Positions 53,393 through 63,304 of a DNA stretch of 64,000 bases are shown here, in pieces; position 1 is the stretch's first letter, and every line of letters starts with the position of its first letter. Source of the DNA: Gammaproteobacteria bacterium (GTDB lineage: Bacteria > Pseudomonadota > Gammaproteobacteria > Pseudomonadales > Halieaceae). Location of the stretch: the NCBI GenBank assembly GCA_030427085.1, contig JAUHXH010000001.1:806001-870000 (forward strand), in the 5' to 3' direction. Under the pieces are notes generated by a model. The model saw only the letters and a program-made list of their open reading frames with translations, was not told the origin of the DNA and did no database searches. The position numbers and the translations under genes are program-made.

Positions 53393-55711
53393 TTACTGCC
53401 AGTATCGTCGCCATCGCTCCCGCTCGCGACGCACAACCAGTTCTCCCTGGGTATCCACCGTGAACTGGATGGCGCCGTGCAGGTCGGTGCGGTGCTGAGT
53501 GATCGCCAACGCTTGATAGCGTGACAGTACCGCGGACGCGGGATGGCCAAAACGGTTGCGGTATCCGGCACTGTGTACAACGTGCGCGGGCGCCGCCCGC
53601 TTAATGAAGGACCAGGTCGATGAGGTGTTACTACCGTGATGGGGCGTCAGCAGCACGTCACTGCGCAAAGGCAATTCACGCCCCAGACTCCGTTCCCGAC
53701 TGGCCTCAATATCGCCCGGCAGCAGCCAATACACACCGCGGTAACCGATGCGCAGCACACAGGAATCGCTGTTGCGTTCCCCCGACAGCACCGCGGGACT
53801 GAGCACCTCCATCGCGATGGATTCACGCCAGCGATTAGCCGGTACCACCCACGACTGGCCCCGCCTGCAGGGATAGGCGAGATGTGGCAAAGCCTCAGCC
53901 CCGCCGGCCAGTAATCGTGCAACCGGCATCGCCCGGCGTATGGTTTCCAGACCCGCGCTGTGGTCCAGGTCGGGATGACTGATCATCAGCAGGTCCAGAT
54001 CACTCACGCCACTGCGCTGCAAAAATGGCAGCACCACGCGCGAAGCCATATTTGGCCCGGCGGGATCGCCCCCACCTGTGTCATAGAGCAAGGCGTAATC
54101 GCTGGCCTGGACAGCAACGGCCGCGCCCTGCCCCACATCGAGCACGGTGAGTGTGAAGCCCTGAGTCAATCGGGCGGATTGCACACTCAACCACAGTGCC
54201 AGCGCTATTGGCAGTAACAGGCTCAAAAAACCCCGGCGCCCGAGTGGCAACAGCAGTACCGCGATTATGGCCAGGCTCAAGCCAGCCAGGCCCAGACTGA
54301 CCGGGTAATAGCCCTCCGTAACTGAACTGTCGGCCCCCTTGTTCCACAGCCACTCCAGCGGCAAGCCGGCAGCAAACCACAACGAGAAGGCCATGGGTGA
54401 AGACAGTAGGGTCGCCAGTGCGGCGGCCAGACTGGCGGGAACAACGAAGATGGCAACCAGCGGCAACAACACCAGATTGGCCAATACCGACACCACACTG
54501 ACCCCGCCGAAGAAGCCACTGGTGAGCGGCGCCATCCCCAGGCTCATGTAGAGGTGCAGGCCGAGCAACTGCACGGAGGCACCCGATGATCGCCACTGGC
54601 CCAACCATAGCAGCAAGCCTACCGCTGCGAAGGACAACCACAGCCCCGCCGTCAGCGCCGCCAGTGGTTGCCACGCGAGAATCAGCAATAAAGCCAGCAG
54701 CAAGCGATCTGATGAAGCGATCGGATGTAGCCACCATTGCCCCACCAACCAGACCAACAGCATTAACAGCGCGCGGGTCACGGGCAGGGAGAACCCGGCC
54801 AGAGCTGCGTAAACCAGGGCGAATGAGAGCGCCAACACTATCGGTAGCGCTGGAGCGATGCGCTCCCGGTGCCGCAGCACACACGGCAGCGCCAACAAGC
54901 GCCCGAGGCCAAAGCCCAGGCCAGCCACAATCCCCAGGTGCAATCCGGAGATCACCACCAGATGATTAACACCCAGTTCCCGCAGGCGTTGCCACAGCGC
55001 AGGCGAAAAACCGCTGCTGTCGCCAATGGTCAGCGCCGCCAGCAGCGCCCGTGTGGTGGCCGACCAGGGCAAACTCGCGATGTGAGACTGGATGGCCGCC
55101 CGCTGGCGGTGGTGCCAGTGCCGCCAACCTGTCACCGGCGTTGCGTGCAACTGCCCGGCCTTGACCCTGCCCACGGCGTCGATTCCCTGGAGCGCATACC
55201 AGAGTGCGCCATCGCCCAGATGAGGATTGGCCAGCCCCCGGGGCCGCCTGAGCACTACCTGCAACGTCACCGATTGTCCCGGCTCTAGTACCGGTGCCTC
55301 GGGCCAACTCAGCGCGACCCGCGACAATCCGGAACAGCCTTCTGACGCGGGGGCCTGGACCGAGCGCAGGACAAAGCGTGCCTCCGGCCCCCAGGGGCGC
55401 CGGACGTGCTCTACCAGACCCTCGACTTCCCCAGTCAGGAAGATTGCGCGGTTCTCACAGTTTGCCTCAATGCGATCTGCCACAATCGGCAAGCCGCGCC
55501 ATGCGCCTAGTACCAGACCGACGGCGAGCCAGATCACCAGCCGTAGCCTGCTCACACCGCGCCAACCCAGGGAGAAATACAGCAGCAATGCGGTCGTAAT
55601 CAGACAACCCGGGGGCGGCAGGAACGGCAACTGCGTGCTCCCGATCAAACCCATTACCAGGGCCAGTGCCGTGCGACGCCATGTATGGAGTGCCCCGGGA
55701 TTTCCATGCAT
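53393..55711 (-). CDS. comEC: DNA uptake channel protein ComEC/Rec2
   Basis: ComEC carries transforming single-stranded DNA across the inner membrane. The 772-residue protein has an N-terminal membrane region, an OB-like soluble part, a competence domain with many helices (about 240-480: LGVNHLVVISGLHLGIVAG), and a C-terminal metallo-beta-lactamase-like domain (ISHPDLDHSAG, TPHHGSNTSSTW). Three-domain ComEC is complete here. Start 55711 (MHGNPGALHTW) or TTG 55744; neither has a strong ribosome site. Confidence 0.94.
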   Translation of the reverse strand: MHGNPGALHTWRRTALALVMGLIGSTQLPFLPPPGCLITTALLLYFSLGWRGVSRLRLVIWLAVGLVLGAWRGLPIVADRIEANCENRAIFLTGEVEGLVEHVRRPWGPEARFVLRSVQAPASEGCSGLSRVALSWPEAPVLEPGQSVTLQVVLRRPRGLANPHLGDGALWYALQGIDAVGRVKAGQLHATPVTGWRHWHHRQRAAIQSHIASLPWSATTRALLAALTIGDSSGFSPALWQRLRELGVNHLVVISGLHLGIVAGLGFGLGRLLALPCVLRHRERIAPALPIVLALSFALVYAALAGFSLPVTRALLMLLVWLVGQWWLHPIASSDRLLLALLLILAWQPLAALTAGLWLSFAAVGLLLWLGQWRSSGASVQLLGLHLYMSLGMAPLTSGFFGGVSVVSVLANLVLLPLVAIFVVPASLAAALATLLSSPMAFSLWFAAGLPLEWLWNKGADSSVTEGYYPVSLGLAGLSLAIIAVLLLPLGRRGFLSLLLPIALALWLSVQSARLTQGFTLTVLDVGQGAAVAVQASDYALLYDTGGGDPAGPNMASRVVLPFLQRSGVSDLDLLMISHPDLDHSAGLETIRRAMPVARLLAGGAEALPHLAYPCRRGQSWVVPANRWRESIAMEVLSPAVLSGERNSDSCVLRIGYRGVYWLLPGDIEASRERSLGRELPLRSDVLLTPHHGSNTSSTWSFIKRAAPAHVVHSAGYRNRFGHPASAVLSRYQALAITQHRTDLHGAIQFTVDTQGELVVRRERERWRRYWQ

Positions 55712-55755
55712 AATAGCCGCGCCTCGACGCCAGCCCGTCTTCAAATCACCGGCCC

Positions 55756-56280
55756 ATGCCCAAGCGCACCCTGAAACAGTTCACTCCAAGCCCCGCGCAA
55801 GTGCGACGTTATCGCTCGTTGCGTGTACTGGGCGATTGGATCTACGAACCAAACCTCTGGCACATCACCCGCTATTCGGCGTCGATGGCCTTTTTCGTCG
55901 GATTGTTCGTGTGTTTTCTGCCATTGCCCGGGCAGATGATTATCTCCGCTTTACTCGCGGTTGCCTTGCGTTGCAATCTGCCAATTTCGGTCGGCCTGGT
56001 GTGGATCACCAACCCCCTGACCATGCCGGCGATTTACTATCTGGCTTACCGGGTGGGTGCGGCCTTACTGGGCACGGAGGTTCAGTCACTGACATTTGAA
56101 ATCAGTTGGGAGTGGGCGCAGGAGAGCCTGAGGGGTATCTGGCTACCGTTCATACTCGGTTGCCTGATTTGCGGGTTGATGTCAGGTGCGCTGGGCTACT
56201 TCGTGATCAGTATGTTGTGGCGCTGGCAGGTATCACGCCGCTGGCGCCGCCGGAAAGAGCGGCGCAAACGGCCCGTTTAA
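55756..56280 (+). CDS. DUF2062 family membrane protein
   Basis: This 174-residue DUF2062 protein has three membrane segments (about 45-75, 82-98 and 130-155) and the motif FLPLPGQMIISALLAVALRCNLP, LVWITNPLTMPAIYYLAYRVG. Its function is unknown. It is divergent from comEC and convergent with lolE; the two stop codons share the palindrome TTTAA. The same gene accompanies comEC and lol genes in pseudomonads. Confidence 0.88.
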   Translation: MPKRTLKQFTPSPAQVRRYRSLRVLGDWIYEPNLWHITRYSASMAFFVGLFVCFLPLPGQMIISALLAVALRCNLPISVGLVWITNPLTMPAIYYLAYRVGAALLGTEVQSLTFEISWEWAQESLRGIWLPFILGCLICGLMSGALGYFVISMLWRWQVSRRWRRRKERRKRPV

Positions 56281-57515
56281 TCGGCGTGTAAGACTTGCGC
56301 AGGCGCCAGGCGAGCAGCCCGCAGCGCCGGATAAATGGCAGCCAACAAGCACATCACAAAAGCGACCCCCGCTACCCAGACCACATCCCGCCACAGTAAA
56401 TCTGAAGGCAGAAAAGCCACCGGGTACACGTCGGTGTCCAGAAACTGGATGCCTAACCAAGCCTCCAGGCCAGCCACCAGATCGGTGACCCCCAGACTGG
56501 CCAGCACACCCAGCGCACTGCCCAACACCGCACCCACCAGACCAATCAGCGCGCCCTGCAACAGGAACAAGCCCAGAATATGGCGCGGCGTCGCCCCGAG
56601 TGTACGAAGGATGGCGATGTCACCCTGTTTGTCGAATACCACCAGTACGAGGGACGAGACCACGTTAAACGCGGCGACGGCAATGATGGAAAAGAGCAGC
56701 AGGGAGATCAGGTCGCGCGATAGTTGAATCGCGGCATACAGATTGCCGTGGGTCATCATCCAATGAGTAGCGTAAAAACCCGGCGGCAAGTCCCGCTGCA
56801 GGGTCCAGGACAACTCCCCCGCCTGAAAAAGATCTGTAATTGCCACGCGCAGGCCCGCAATGGCAGTGTCCCGCCCCTGAATGGTACCCGCCTGTGCCAG
56901 GTGAACCACTGCGCTGCTGTTATCGAGCTCGGTGCCGGTGTGGAGAACACCGCGCAAGGTGACCCGCTCGTAACGCGCCGACCTGGGATTGAGTCCACCG
57001 TCCGCTGGCACAATCAAGGTAACGCCATCTCCAACCGACAATCCCGCGGCCTGAGCCAACTGACTACCCAGCAATAAACCGCGGGGATCCGCTCGCATGG
57101 CAGCCAGGGATTCGGCATCCACAGATTGTTCAAACTGCGGTGGTAACTGCCCCGGCGTAAGATCCAGACCCAGCACCAAAGCTGTTTCGAGAGTGGCGCC
57201 GTTCATCATCAGGGCGTCGAAGCGCGCGAAGGGGCTCGCCTGGACAACCCCTGGCGTGGCCACGACTCGCTCTCGGGCAGCTTCCCATTCCGCTTCCGGC
57301 AGGTGCGCAAACAGGGTGATGTGCGGGACCAAACCCAGAATACGTTCACGCATCTCCCGGTCGAAGCCGTTCATTACGGACATCACGGTCACCAATAACG
57401 CGATGGCCAGCACCAGACCGAGCATGGACAGCAGTGACAGGAAGCTGGAGAGATAGCCCTGCCCGAAGGCGAAGGTGTAGCGCCGCGCGATGCGCAGCAG
57501 CTCAGCCGCCTGCAT
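56277..57515 (-). CDS. lolE: Lipoprotein-releasing ABC transporter permease (LolE position)
   Basis: This 412-residue permease has a membrane helix near the N-terminus (LSMLGLVLAIALLVTVMSVMNGF), a large periplasmic domain (about 50-260) and three C-terminal helices, typical of LolC/LolE. With LolD it extracts outer-membrane lipoproteins from the inner membrane and gives them to LolA. It is called LolE by its position after lolD; its start overlaps lolD by 14 bp. Confidence 0.9.
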   Translation of the reverse strand: MQAAELLRIARRYTFAFGQGYLSSFLSLLSMLGLVLAIALLVTVMSVMNGFDREMRERILGLVPHITLFAHLPEAEWEAARERVVATPGVVQASPFARFDALMMNGATLETALVLGLDLTPGQLPPQFEQSVDAESLAAMRADPRGLLLGSQLAQAAGLSVGDGVTLIVPADGGLNPRSARYERVTLRGVLHTGTELDNSSAVVHLAQAGTIQGRDTAIAGLRVAITDLFQAGELSWTLQRDLPPGFYATHWMMTHGNLYAAIQLSRDLISLLLFSIIAVAAFNVVSSLVLVVFDKQGDIAILRTLGATPRHILGLFLLQGALIGLVGAVLGSALGVLASLGVTDLVAGLEAWLGIQFLDTDVYPVAFLPSDLLWRDVVWVAGVAFVMCLLAAIYPALRAARLAPAQVLHAD

Positions 57516-58194
57516 GGCTCACTTCCCACAAGCCGCGGTCGCGAAGTTCGCAGATCCGCCCCATATGGCCTGCAATGCGAGCGTCGTGCGTCACCACCAC
57601 GAAACAGGCCCGCTCGGCCTGCAAATCGTCGATCACCGACAACACCTGACTGGCCGATTCCGGGTCGAGGTTGCCGGTGGGCTCATCCATCAACACGCAG
57701 CGGGGGCGATTAATCAGGGCGCGGGCAATTGCAACACGCTGGCGCTCGCCGCCGGAGAGCTGACCCGGCCGGTGATCGCAGCGCTGCGCCAGACCCACGC
57801 TGGACAACAACTCAGCCGCGCGCTGCAGTGCCTCGCTGCGTGCCTCGCCACCAATCAGGGCCGGCATGGCGACATTTTCTACCGCACTGAATTCAGGTAG
57901 CAGGTGATGGAATTGATAGACGAATCCCAATTCCCGGTTGCGCAGACGACACAGGGCGCGCTCATTGATGGTGGCAAGATTTTCACCTGCGATTGAAACA
58001 CTGCCCGACGTGGGTGTATCCAGACCGCCCAGCAGGTTTAGCAGCGTCGACTTTCCGGACCCGGACGCGCCCACTACCGCCAGCTTCTCACCGGCGTTCA
58101 GACTCAGGTTGACGCCTTCCAGCACCACCACGCGCTTGTCGCCATCGGCGTAAGTACGCCCCAGCCCCTCGCAGTGCAATACGCAATCACTCAT
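57502..58194 (-). CDS. lolD: Lipoprotein-releasing ABC transporter ATPase
   Basis: The 230-residue ATPase has Walker [18 protein letters not shown] (about residue 40), signature [14 protein letters not shown] and Walker [13 protein letters not shown], with the LolD-type [21 protein letters not shown] segment. The ATG at 58194 ([12 protein letters not shown]) overlaps lolC by 8 bp and is preferred to an upstream extension. Confidence 0.95.
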   Translation of the reverse strand: MSDCVLHCEGLGRTYADGDKRVVVLEGVNLSLNAGEKLAVVGASGSGKSTLLNLLGGLDTPTSGSVSIAGENLATINERALCRLRNRELGFVYQFHHLLPEFSAVENVAMPALIGGEARSEALQRAAELLSSVGLAQRCDHRPGQLSGGERQRVAIARALINRPRCVLMDEPTGNLDPESASQVLSVIDDLQAERACFVVVTHDARIAGHMGRICELRDRGLWEVSHAGG

Positions 58195-59428
58195 ATCGCA
58201 GCACCTCGGAGGGGTCGACCCGGGCCGCGCGCCATGCTGGATACAAGGTCGCAAGCAAACTCAGGGCGATCGCCGCCACCGCCACCACCGCCACGTCGGG
58301 CCACTGCAGATCCGCGGGCAAGCGACTGATGAAATAGACACTGGGGTCGAACATCTTCACGCCAATCAATTCCTCCAGGAACGCCACCACATCGGCGACA
58401 TTAATAGCCAGCAATACACCGAACACTACGCCCAGGCCAACACCCGCCACCGCCAGTGCGAGGCCGTGAATCACAAAAATACTCATCACCCCACCGGCAC
58501 TGGCACCGAGCGTACGCAGCACAGCGATGTCGCCACGCTTCTCCGTCACGGACATGGCCAAGGTGGAAATGATATTGAATGCAGCAACGGCAACCACCGA
58601 CAGCAACAGCAGGCCAACCATGATCTTTTCCATCCGCACGGCACGGAACAGGTTGCCCTGGGTTTCGCTCCAGTCCTGCGTGCGAAGCCCCTCGGGCAAG
58701 GTGGCGCGCAACGATGCCAGCAGCGAGGGCGCCGAAAACAGGTCGGTGGTTTTTACCTGTAAGCCCTGCACCGCCGTACCCAGACCGAACAGCCGCTGCC
58801 CGGCAGGCAAGCTGATGTAGGCGTATTCTCCATCGAGATTGGCCCCCACTTCGAACAATCCCACCACCGTAAAACGGCGGCTGCGGGGAAAGGCGCCAAG
58901 CGGTGTTACGGTGAGCCGGGGAATGGTCATTTCCACCGAGTCGCCCGGCCGCACGCCAAGCCAGCGTGCCAGCACCGTTCCGAGCACGATGCCCCAGCGC
59001 TCCTCGTCCAGGGCTGACAATTCGCCCACTACAAGTGATTCGCCCACATTGGACACACCCACCTCGCGCTCGGGGTCGATCGCTTGCAGGCGTACGCCGC
59101 GCAACACCCCGTTGGCGGACAGAATCACTTTGCTATCGATATAGGGTGCCACGGCGACCACACCGGGCTGATTCTGTAGTTCTGTAGCCAATTGTGGCCA
59201 CTGGCTTAGTTGCCCGTTATCAGCGGTCACGAAACCGTGCGGTACCAGCGCGAGAATACGCGAGCGCAATTCACCCGAGAAACCGTTCATCACAGATAAC
59301 ACGGTAATCAGGCTCGCCACTCCGATCACCATGCCGAGCAGAGACACAGCGGCGATGATGGCGGTGAAGCGATTACGTTTGCGGGAGAAGCTGTAGCGCA
59401 GCCCGATGAACAGGGGGTAGTTAGCCAT
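58187..59428 (-). CDS. lolC: Lipoprotein-releasing ABC transporter permease (LolC position)
   Basis: This 413-residue permease has LYSFSRKRNRF-like N-terminus (YSFSRKRNRFTAIIAAVSL), a first membrane helix with SLLGMVIGVASLITVLSVMNGF, a periplasmic domain and three C-terminal helices. It is a paralogue of the 56277 gene and first in lolCDE. Its ATG comes 15 nt after the nqrM stop, so the lol genes may share transcripts with nqrM. Confidence 0.91.
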   Translation of the reverse strand: MANYPLFIGLRYSFSRKRNRFTAIIAAVSLLGMVIGVASLITVLSVMNGFSGELRSRILALVPHGFVTADNGQLSQWPQLATELQNQPGVVAVAPYIDSKVILSANGVLRGVRLQAIDPEREVGVSNVGESLVVGELSALDEERWGIVLGTVLARWLGVRPGDSVEMTIPRLTVTPLGAFPRSRRFTVVGLFEVGANLDGEYAYISLPAGQRLFGLGTAVQGLQVKTTDLFSAPSLLASLRATLPEGLRTQDWSETQGNLFRAVRMEKIMVGLLLLSVVAVAAFNIISTLAMSVTEKRGDIAVLRTLGASAGGVMSIFVIHGLALAVAGVGLGVVFGVLLAINVADVVAFLEELIGVKMFDPSVYFISRLPADLQWPDVAVVAVAAIALSLLATLYPAWRAARVDPSEVLRYE

Positions 59429-59443
59429 CGGGTGCGCGGAGGA

Positions 59444-59674
59444 TTACTTGTCGGCGGCGTAGAAAGGTGTGTCGCTCGCTGCAGGCGTGCTGCGTTCGTT
59501 CTCTTCGTCGCAGCGCTTCGGGTCGCCGCCGCACAATTCGCAACTCTGGTCGATGCCGGCTGCGCCGAGGCCGCCACAGGAGCCCTTAAGGGGTTTGCGG
59601 CCCATCAGCACACCGACGGCCATGCCTGCTACGACAAGACAGGTTACGAGCAGTGAAATCAGAAAAATAGCCAT
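59444..59674 (-). CDS. nqrM: Na+-NQR maturation factor NqrM
   Basis: This 76-residue protein has one N-terminal membrane helix (ISLLVTCLVVAGMAVGVLMG) and four conserved cysteines in SCGGLGAAGIDQSCELCGG plus KRC. NqrM is required for assembly of Na+-NQR, probably delivering iron to the membrane Cys4 centre between NqrD and NqrE. It lies after apbE in the nqr cluster. Confidence 0.94.
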   Translation of the reverse strand: MAIFLISLLVTCLVVAGMAVGVLMGRKPLKGSCGGLGAAGIDQSCELCGGDPKRCDEENERSTPAASDTPFYAADK

Positions 59675-59708
59675 ACGTTCATCGGGCCTGTGCAGGCCGC
59701 CTCTCGTG

Positions 59709-60728
59709 TCATTGCGCCGCCCCTTCCGGAACGGTCAAATACGGTAACCAGGGCTCAAAGGCGCTGCTGTGCAGCGCGGTATAGCCCTGATCATACCGGC
59801 GAATCAGGTACACCGCCAAACCGTGTTGTTCGGCGGCTCGCAGTGCCTCCTCGGGGCCCATTGCGTTCAGCGCCGTTGCCCAGGCATCGGCGCGCATCGC
59901 TGAGGCATTGAGCACCGTCACTGAGGCCAGATCGTGCCTTACCGGCCGTCCGGTACGCGGATCTACAGTATGCGAATAACGCACACCATCGTGCTCAAAA
60001 AAGTTGCGATAGTCTCCCGAGGTGGCAATGGCCACATCCGAAACTGCCAGCGTTGCTGCCACGGCCCGTTCGTCAGACACCGGCTTCTCAATCGCTATGC
60101 GCCACCTGTCCGCCCTGGGGCTAACACCGGATAAACGCATTTCACCGCCGACTTCTACCAGGTAGTCATTGACTTCCCGGGCCGACAACCAGTCCGCGAT
60201 CCGATCAACCGCATAGCCTTTGGCAATGGACGACAGGTCAAGTTCCACCGGCGCAGTGCGCAATACTCGCTGCCCCGCCGTATCCACCTGTACATGAGCC
60301 TGCCCTACGCGCTGCGCTACCGCAGCCAACTCTGCCTCTTCCGGCGGGCTAATGACCGTGCCGCCGGGACCGAAGCCCCACAGGCTCACCAGGGGCCCCA
60401 CAGTAATATCGTAGGCACCGCCCGCCTTCTCCCCCACCGACAAGGCTTCAACCAGAACAGTGTAAAAGTCAGAGGACAGTGACGACCATTCACCTGCCGG
60501 CGCCGCGTTCAGGCGACTGATTTCCGAGTCAGGTCGATAGGTGGACATCGCCGCATTGACGGCCTCGAGATGTTCCTCAATGGCCGATCGAACCGCCGCC
60601 TCATCCATGCCAGATGTACTGCGATACGTTACGTGCCAGCTAGTGCCCATGGTGGGACCACTGAGGGTGTGGTACGCGTCATCGCCAGCACAGGCCGACA
60701 ACAGGGCCACTGCCATCAGGCAGAGCAC
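59709..60728 (-). CDS. apbE: FAD:protein FMN transferase ApbE
   Basis: ApbE attaches FMN covalently to threonines of NqrB and NqrC in the periplasm. With GTG at 60728 the 339-residue protein starts with a short lipoprotein signal (LCLMAVALLSAC). It then has the family motifs GPTMGTSWHVTYRS, DLSSIAKGYAVDRIADWL, VEVGGEMRLSG, and the C-terminal YSHTVDPRTGRPV and ADAWATALNAMG. A longer frame upstream would run through a terminator hairpin and into nqrF, so it was rejected. Confidence 0.92.
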   Translation of the reverse strand: MLCLMAVALLSACAGDDAYHTLSGPTMGTSWHVTYRSTSGMDEAAVRSAIEEHLEAVNAAMSTYRPDSEISRLNAAPAGEWSSLSSDFYTVLVEALSVGEKAGGAYDITVGPLVSLWGFGPGGTVISPPEEAELAAVAQRVGQAHVQVDTAGQRVLRTAPVELDLSSIAKGYAVDRIADWLSAREVNDYLVEVGGEMRLSGVSPRADRWRIAIEKPVSDERAVAATLAVSDVAIATSGDYRNFFEHDGVRYSHTVDPRTGRPVRHDLASVTVLNASAMRADAWATALNAMGPEEALRAAEQHGLAVYLIRRYDQGYTALHSSAFEPWLPYLTVPEGAAQ

Positions 60729-60747
60729 ACGAAACCGGTTCGCCAGA

Positions 60748-60780
60748 AGGAAAAAGCCGCCCGGTGGGCGGCTTTTCGTG
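60748..60780 (-). terminator. Terminator between nqrF and apbE
   Basis: AAAAGCCGCCC and GGGCGGCTTTT (60752-60762 with 60766-60776) form a perfect 11-bp stem with a 3-nt loop, ending in a U-tract on both strands. It would attenuate transcription from nqrF into apbE. Confidence 0.88.
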
Positions 60781-60789
60781 GCGCTGATA

Positions 60790-62013
60790 TCAGCCCCCAA
60801 AGTCATCCAACATGATGTTTTCTGGTTCAACACCCAGATCGGTCAACATCTGGATAACCGCCGCGTTCATCATCGGCGGCCCACACATGTAGAACTCACA
60901 GTCTTCCGGCGCGGGGTGGTTCTTCAGATACTCTTCGAACAACACGTTGTGAATGAAGCCAGTCATGCCATCCCAGTTGTCCTCGGGCTGCGGATCAGAC
61001 AAAGCTACGTGCCACTCGAAATTGTCGTTCTCCGCGGCCAGCGCGTCGTATTCGTCCTGGTAGAACATTTCGCGCAGCGAGCGCGCACCGTACCAGAACG
61101 AAATCTTGCGCTTGGAGTTGAGGCGTTTGAGCTGGTCAAAGATGTGCGAACGCATCGGCGCCATACCGGCACCACCACCAATGAATACCATCTCGGCCTC
61201 AGTCTCCTTGGCGAAGAACTCACCGAAGGGGCCGTACACCTTCACCTTGTCGCCGGGTTTCAGGTTAAACACCCAGGAGGACATGATGCCAGGCGGAATG
61301 CCTTCGCTACCCGGAGGTGGTGTTGCCACCCGGATATTGAACTTCACGATACCCTTCTCTTCGGGGTAGTTGGCCATGGAGTAGGCGCGAATCGTGGTGT
61401 CGGTGACATTGGACTGCAGGTCAAAGAACTTGAAGCGCTCCCAGTCGCCGCGGTATTCCTCGCCGATATCGAAGTCGCTGAAGTTGACCACGTGGGGCGG
61501 ACATTCCAGCTGCACGTAACCACCGGCGCGGAAATCCACGTTCTCGCCCTCGGGCAGCTTCAGGGTCAGCTCCTTGATGAAGGTGGCCACGTTGTCGTTG
61601 GACTCTACGGTGCACTCCCACTGCTTGACGCCGAACACTTCTTCCGGCACCTGGACTTTCATGTCCTGCTTAACTGCGGTCTGGCAGCTCAGGCGCCAAC
61701 CTTCGGCCGCATCGCGACGGGTAAAGTGAGACTCCTCGGTGGGCAGCATGGAACCGCCGCCCTCTTCCACGATGCACTTGCACTGGGCGCAGGTGCCACC
61801 GCCGCCACAGGCGGAGGGCAGGAACAGGTCCGCTTCAGACAGGGTCTGCAGCAGTTTGCCACCTGCGGGCACAACCACTTCTTTTTCGCCATTGATCAGG
61901 ATGGTCACGTCACCGGAACTCACCAGGCGGGAGCGGGCGAACAGGATCACCAGCACCAGGGCGAGAACGATGGCGGTGAACATGCCAACGCCGAAAACAA
62001 TCGTCATATCCAT
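60790..62013 (-). CDS. nqrF: Na+-NQR subunit F
   Basis: NqrF is the NADH-oxidising subunit of the sodium-pumping NADH:quinone oxidoreductase. The 407-residue protein has an N-terminal membrane helix ([15 protein letters not shown]), a 2Fe-2S domain with C69, C75, C78 and C110, an FAD domain with [11 protein letters not shown], and an NADH domain ([31 protein letters not shown]). All redox motifs are intact and the length equals Vibrio NqrF. Confidence 0.97.
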   Translation of the reverse strand: MDMTIVFGVGMFTAIVLALVLVILFARSRLVSSGDVTILINGEKEVVVPAGGKLLQTLSEADLFLPSACGGGGTCAQCKCIVEEGGGSMLPTEESHFTRRDAAEGWRLSCQTAVKQDMKVQVPEEVFGVKQWECTVESNDNVATFIKELTLKLPEGENVDFRAGGYVQLECPPHVVNFSDFDIGEEYRGDWERFKFFDLQSNVTDTTIRAYSMANYPEEKGIVKFNIRVATPPPGSEGIPPGIMSSWVFNLKPGDKVKVYGPFGEFFAKETEAEMVFIGGGAGMAPMRSHIFDQLKRLNSKRKISFWYGARSLREMFYQDEYDALAAENDNFEWHVALSDPQPEDNWDGMTGFIHNVLFEEYLKNHPAPEDCEFYMCGPPMMNAAVIQMLTDLGVEPENIMLDDFGG

Positions 62014-62029
62014 GTGTTGCGTACCCCGA

Positions 62030-62638
62030 TTAGATGTCGATGCCGCCGAAGGACATGAAGCCCAGCGACATCAAACCGACGATGATGAATGTGATACCCA
62101 GGCCGCGCAGGCCCTCGGGAATGTCTGAGTACTTCAGCTTTTCGCGAATACCCGCGAGAGCAACGATGGCCAGGGCCCAGCCGACACCGGCGCCGGCACC
62201 GAAGACCACACTCTCGCCCAGGTTGTAGTCGCGCTGCACCATGAACAGGGAAGCACCCAGAATGGCGCAGTTCACGGTGATCAGGGGCAGGAATACACCC
62301 AGCGCGTTGTACAGGGCCGGCATGTAGCGATCCAGGAACATCTCCATGATCTGCACAATGGCCGCGATCACGCCGATGTAAGACAGCAGGCCCAGGAAGC
62401 TCAGGTCCAGCCCGGGCGCGCCCGCCCAGGCCAGTGCGCCGTCAGCCAGCAGGTAGTTGTAGATCAGGTTGTTGACCGGCACGGTAATGGTGAGCACTAC
62501 GATTACCGCAATGCCCAGACCCAGCGCCGCCTGGATCTTCTTGGAGATGGCCAGGAAAGTACACATGCCCAGGAAGAAAGCCAGCGCCATGTTCTCAACG
62601 AAAATCGCGCGGATAAAGAGGCCGAGGTAATGTTCCAT
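62030..62638 (-). CDS. nqrE: Na+-NQR subunit E
   Basis: This 202-residue integral membrane subunit has six helices and starts [30 protein letters not shown]. NqrE and NqrD form the inverted pair of membrane subunits that holds the membrane iron centre; cysteines C26 (GMCTF) and C120-region (NCAILG) fit. It is 16 nt upstream of nqrF. Confidence 0.96.
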   Translation of the reverse strand: MEHYLGLFIRAIFVENMALAFFLGMCTFLAISKKIQAALGLGIAVIVVLTITVPVNNLIYNYLLADGALAWAGAPGLDLSFLGLLSYIGVIAAIVQIMEMFLDRYMPALYNALGVFLPLITVNCAILGASLFMVQRDYNLGESVVFGAGAGVGWALAIVALAGIREKLKYSDIPEGLRGLGITFIIVGLMSLGFMSFGGIDI

Positions 62639-63301
62639 TTACACGCCCTCCTGTGCAGTGGTGTGTTTGGCGATGGTGAAATCGGGTTCCTCCACCTGAT
62701 CCGTTTTCCAGCTACGCAGGGCCCAGATCAGCAGGCCGATCAGGAAGAACGCACTCGGCGCCAGCAACATCAGGCCGTTGGGGGTGTACCAGCCACCTTC
62801 GGTAACCAGCGGCATGATAGACACACCGAACAATTTGCCGGCACCCAGCAGCTCGCGGAAGAAGCCCACGGCCAGCAGTACGATGGAGTAGCCCAGGCCG
62901 TTGCCGATACCGTCGATAAAGCTGGGCAGCGGCGGATTCTTCATGGCAAAGGCTTCCGCGCGACCCATCACGATACAGTTGGTGATGATCAGGCCAACGA
63001 ACACCGACAGTTTCTTGCTGATGTCATAGGCCACAGCCTTCAGCACCTGATCCACCACAATTACCAGCGAGGCAATGATGATCATCTGCACGATGATACG
63101 GATGCTGCCCGGCACGTGGTTACGCACCACGGAGACAAACAGGTTGGAGAACGCCACCACGGTAGTCAGCGCAATACACATCACGACGGTCACCTGCATG
63201 GAGGTGGTTACCGCCAGTGCGGAACAGATCCCCAGGATCTGCAGCGCAATCGGGTTGTTGTTGAACAGGGGGTTCAACAGGGTTTCTTTCATGGTCGACA
63301 T
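62639..63301 (-). CDS. nqrD: Na+-NQR subunit D
   Basis: This 220-residue, six-helix membrane subunit is homologous to NqrE, with the cysteine motifs [16 protein letters not shown] (about residue 29) and [16 protein letters not shown] (about 112). It directly abuts nqrE. Confidence 0.96.
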   Translation of the reverse strand: MSTMKETLLNPLFNNNPIALQILGICSALAVTTSMQVTVVMCIALTTVVAFSNLFVSVVRNHVPGSIRIIVQMIIIASLVIVVDQVLKAVAYDISKKLSVFVGLIITNCIVMGRAEAFAMKNPPLPSFIDGIGNGLGYSIVLLAVGFFRELLGAGKLFGVSIMPLVTEGGWYTPNGLMLLAPSAFFLIGLLIWALRSWKTDQVEEPDFTIAKHTTAQEGV

Positions 63302-63304
63302 GAA

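Noticed and set aside
59709-60833. Longer apbE start at 60833
   Set aside because: It would begin inside nqrF and read through the terminator hairpin; the lipoprotein signal begins only at about residue 36 of that frame.
60541-62058. Long open frame (505 codons) antisense to nqrF
   Set aside because: It is His/Gly-rich without a recognisable domain, covers the nqrF-apbE terminator, and lies opposite a fully conserved nqrF.
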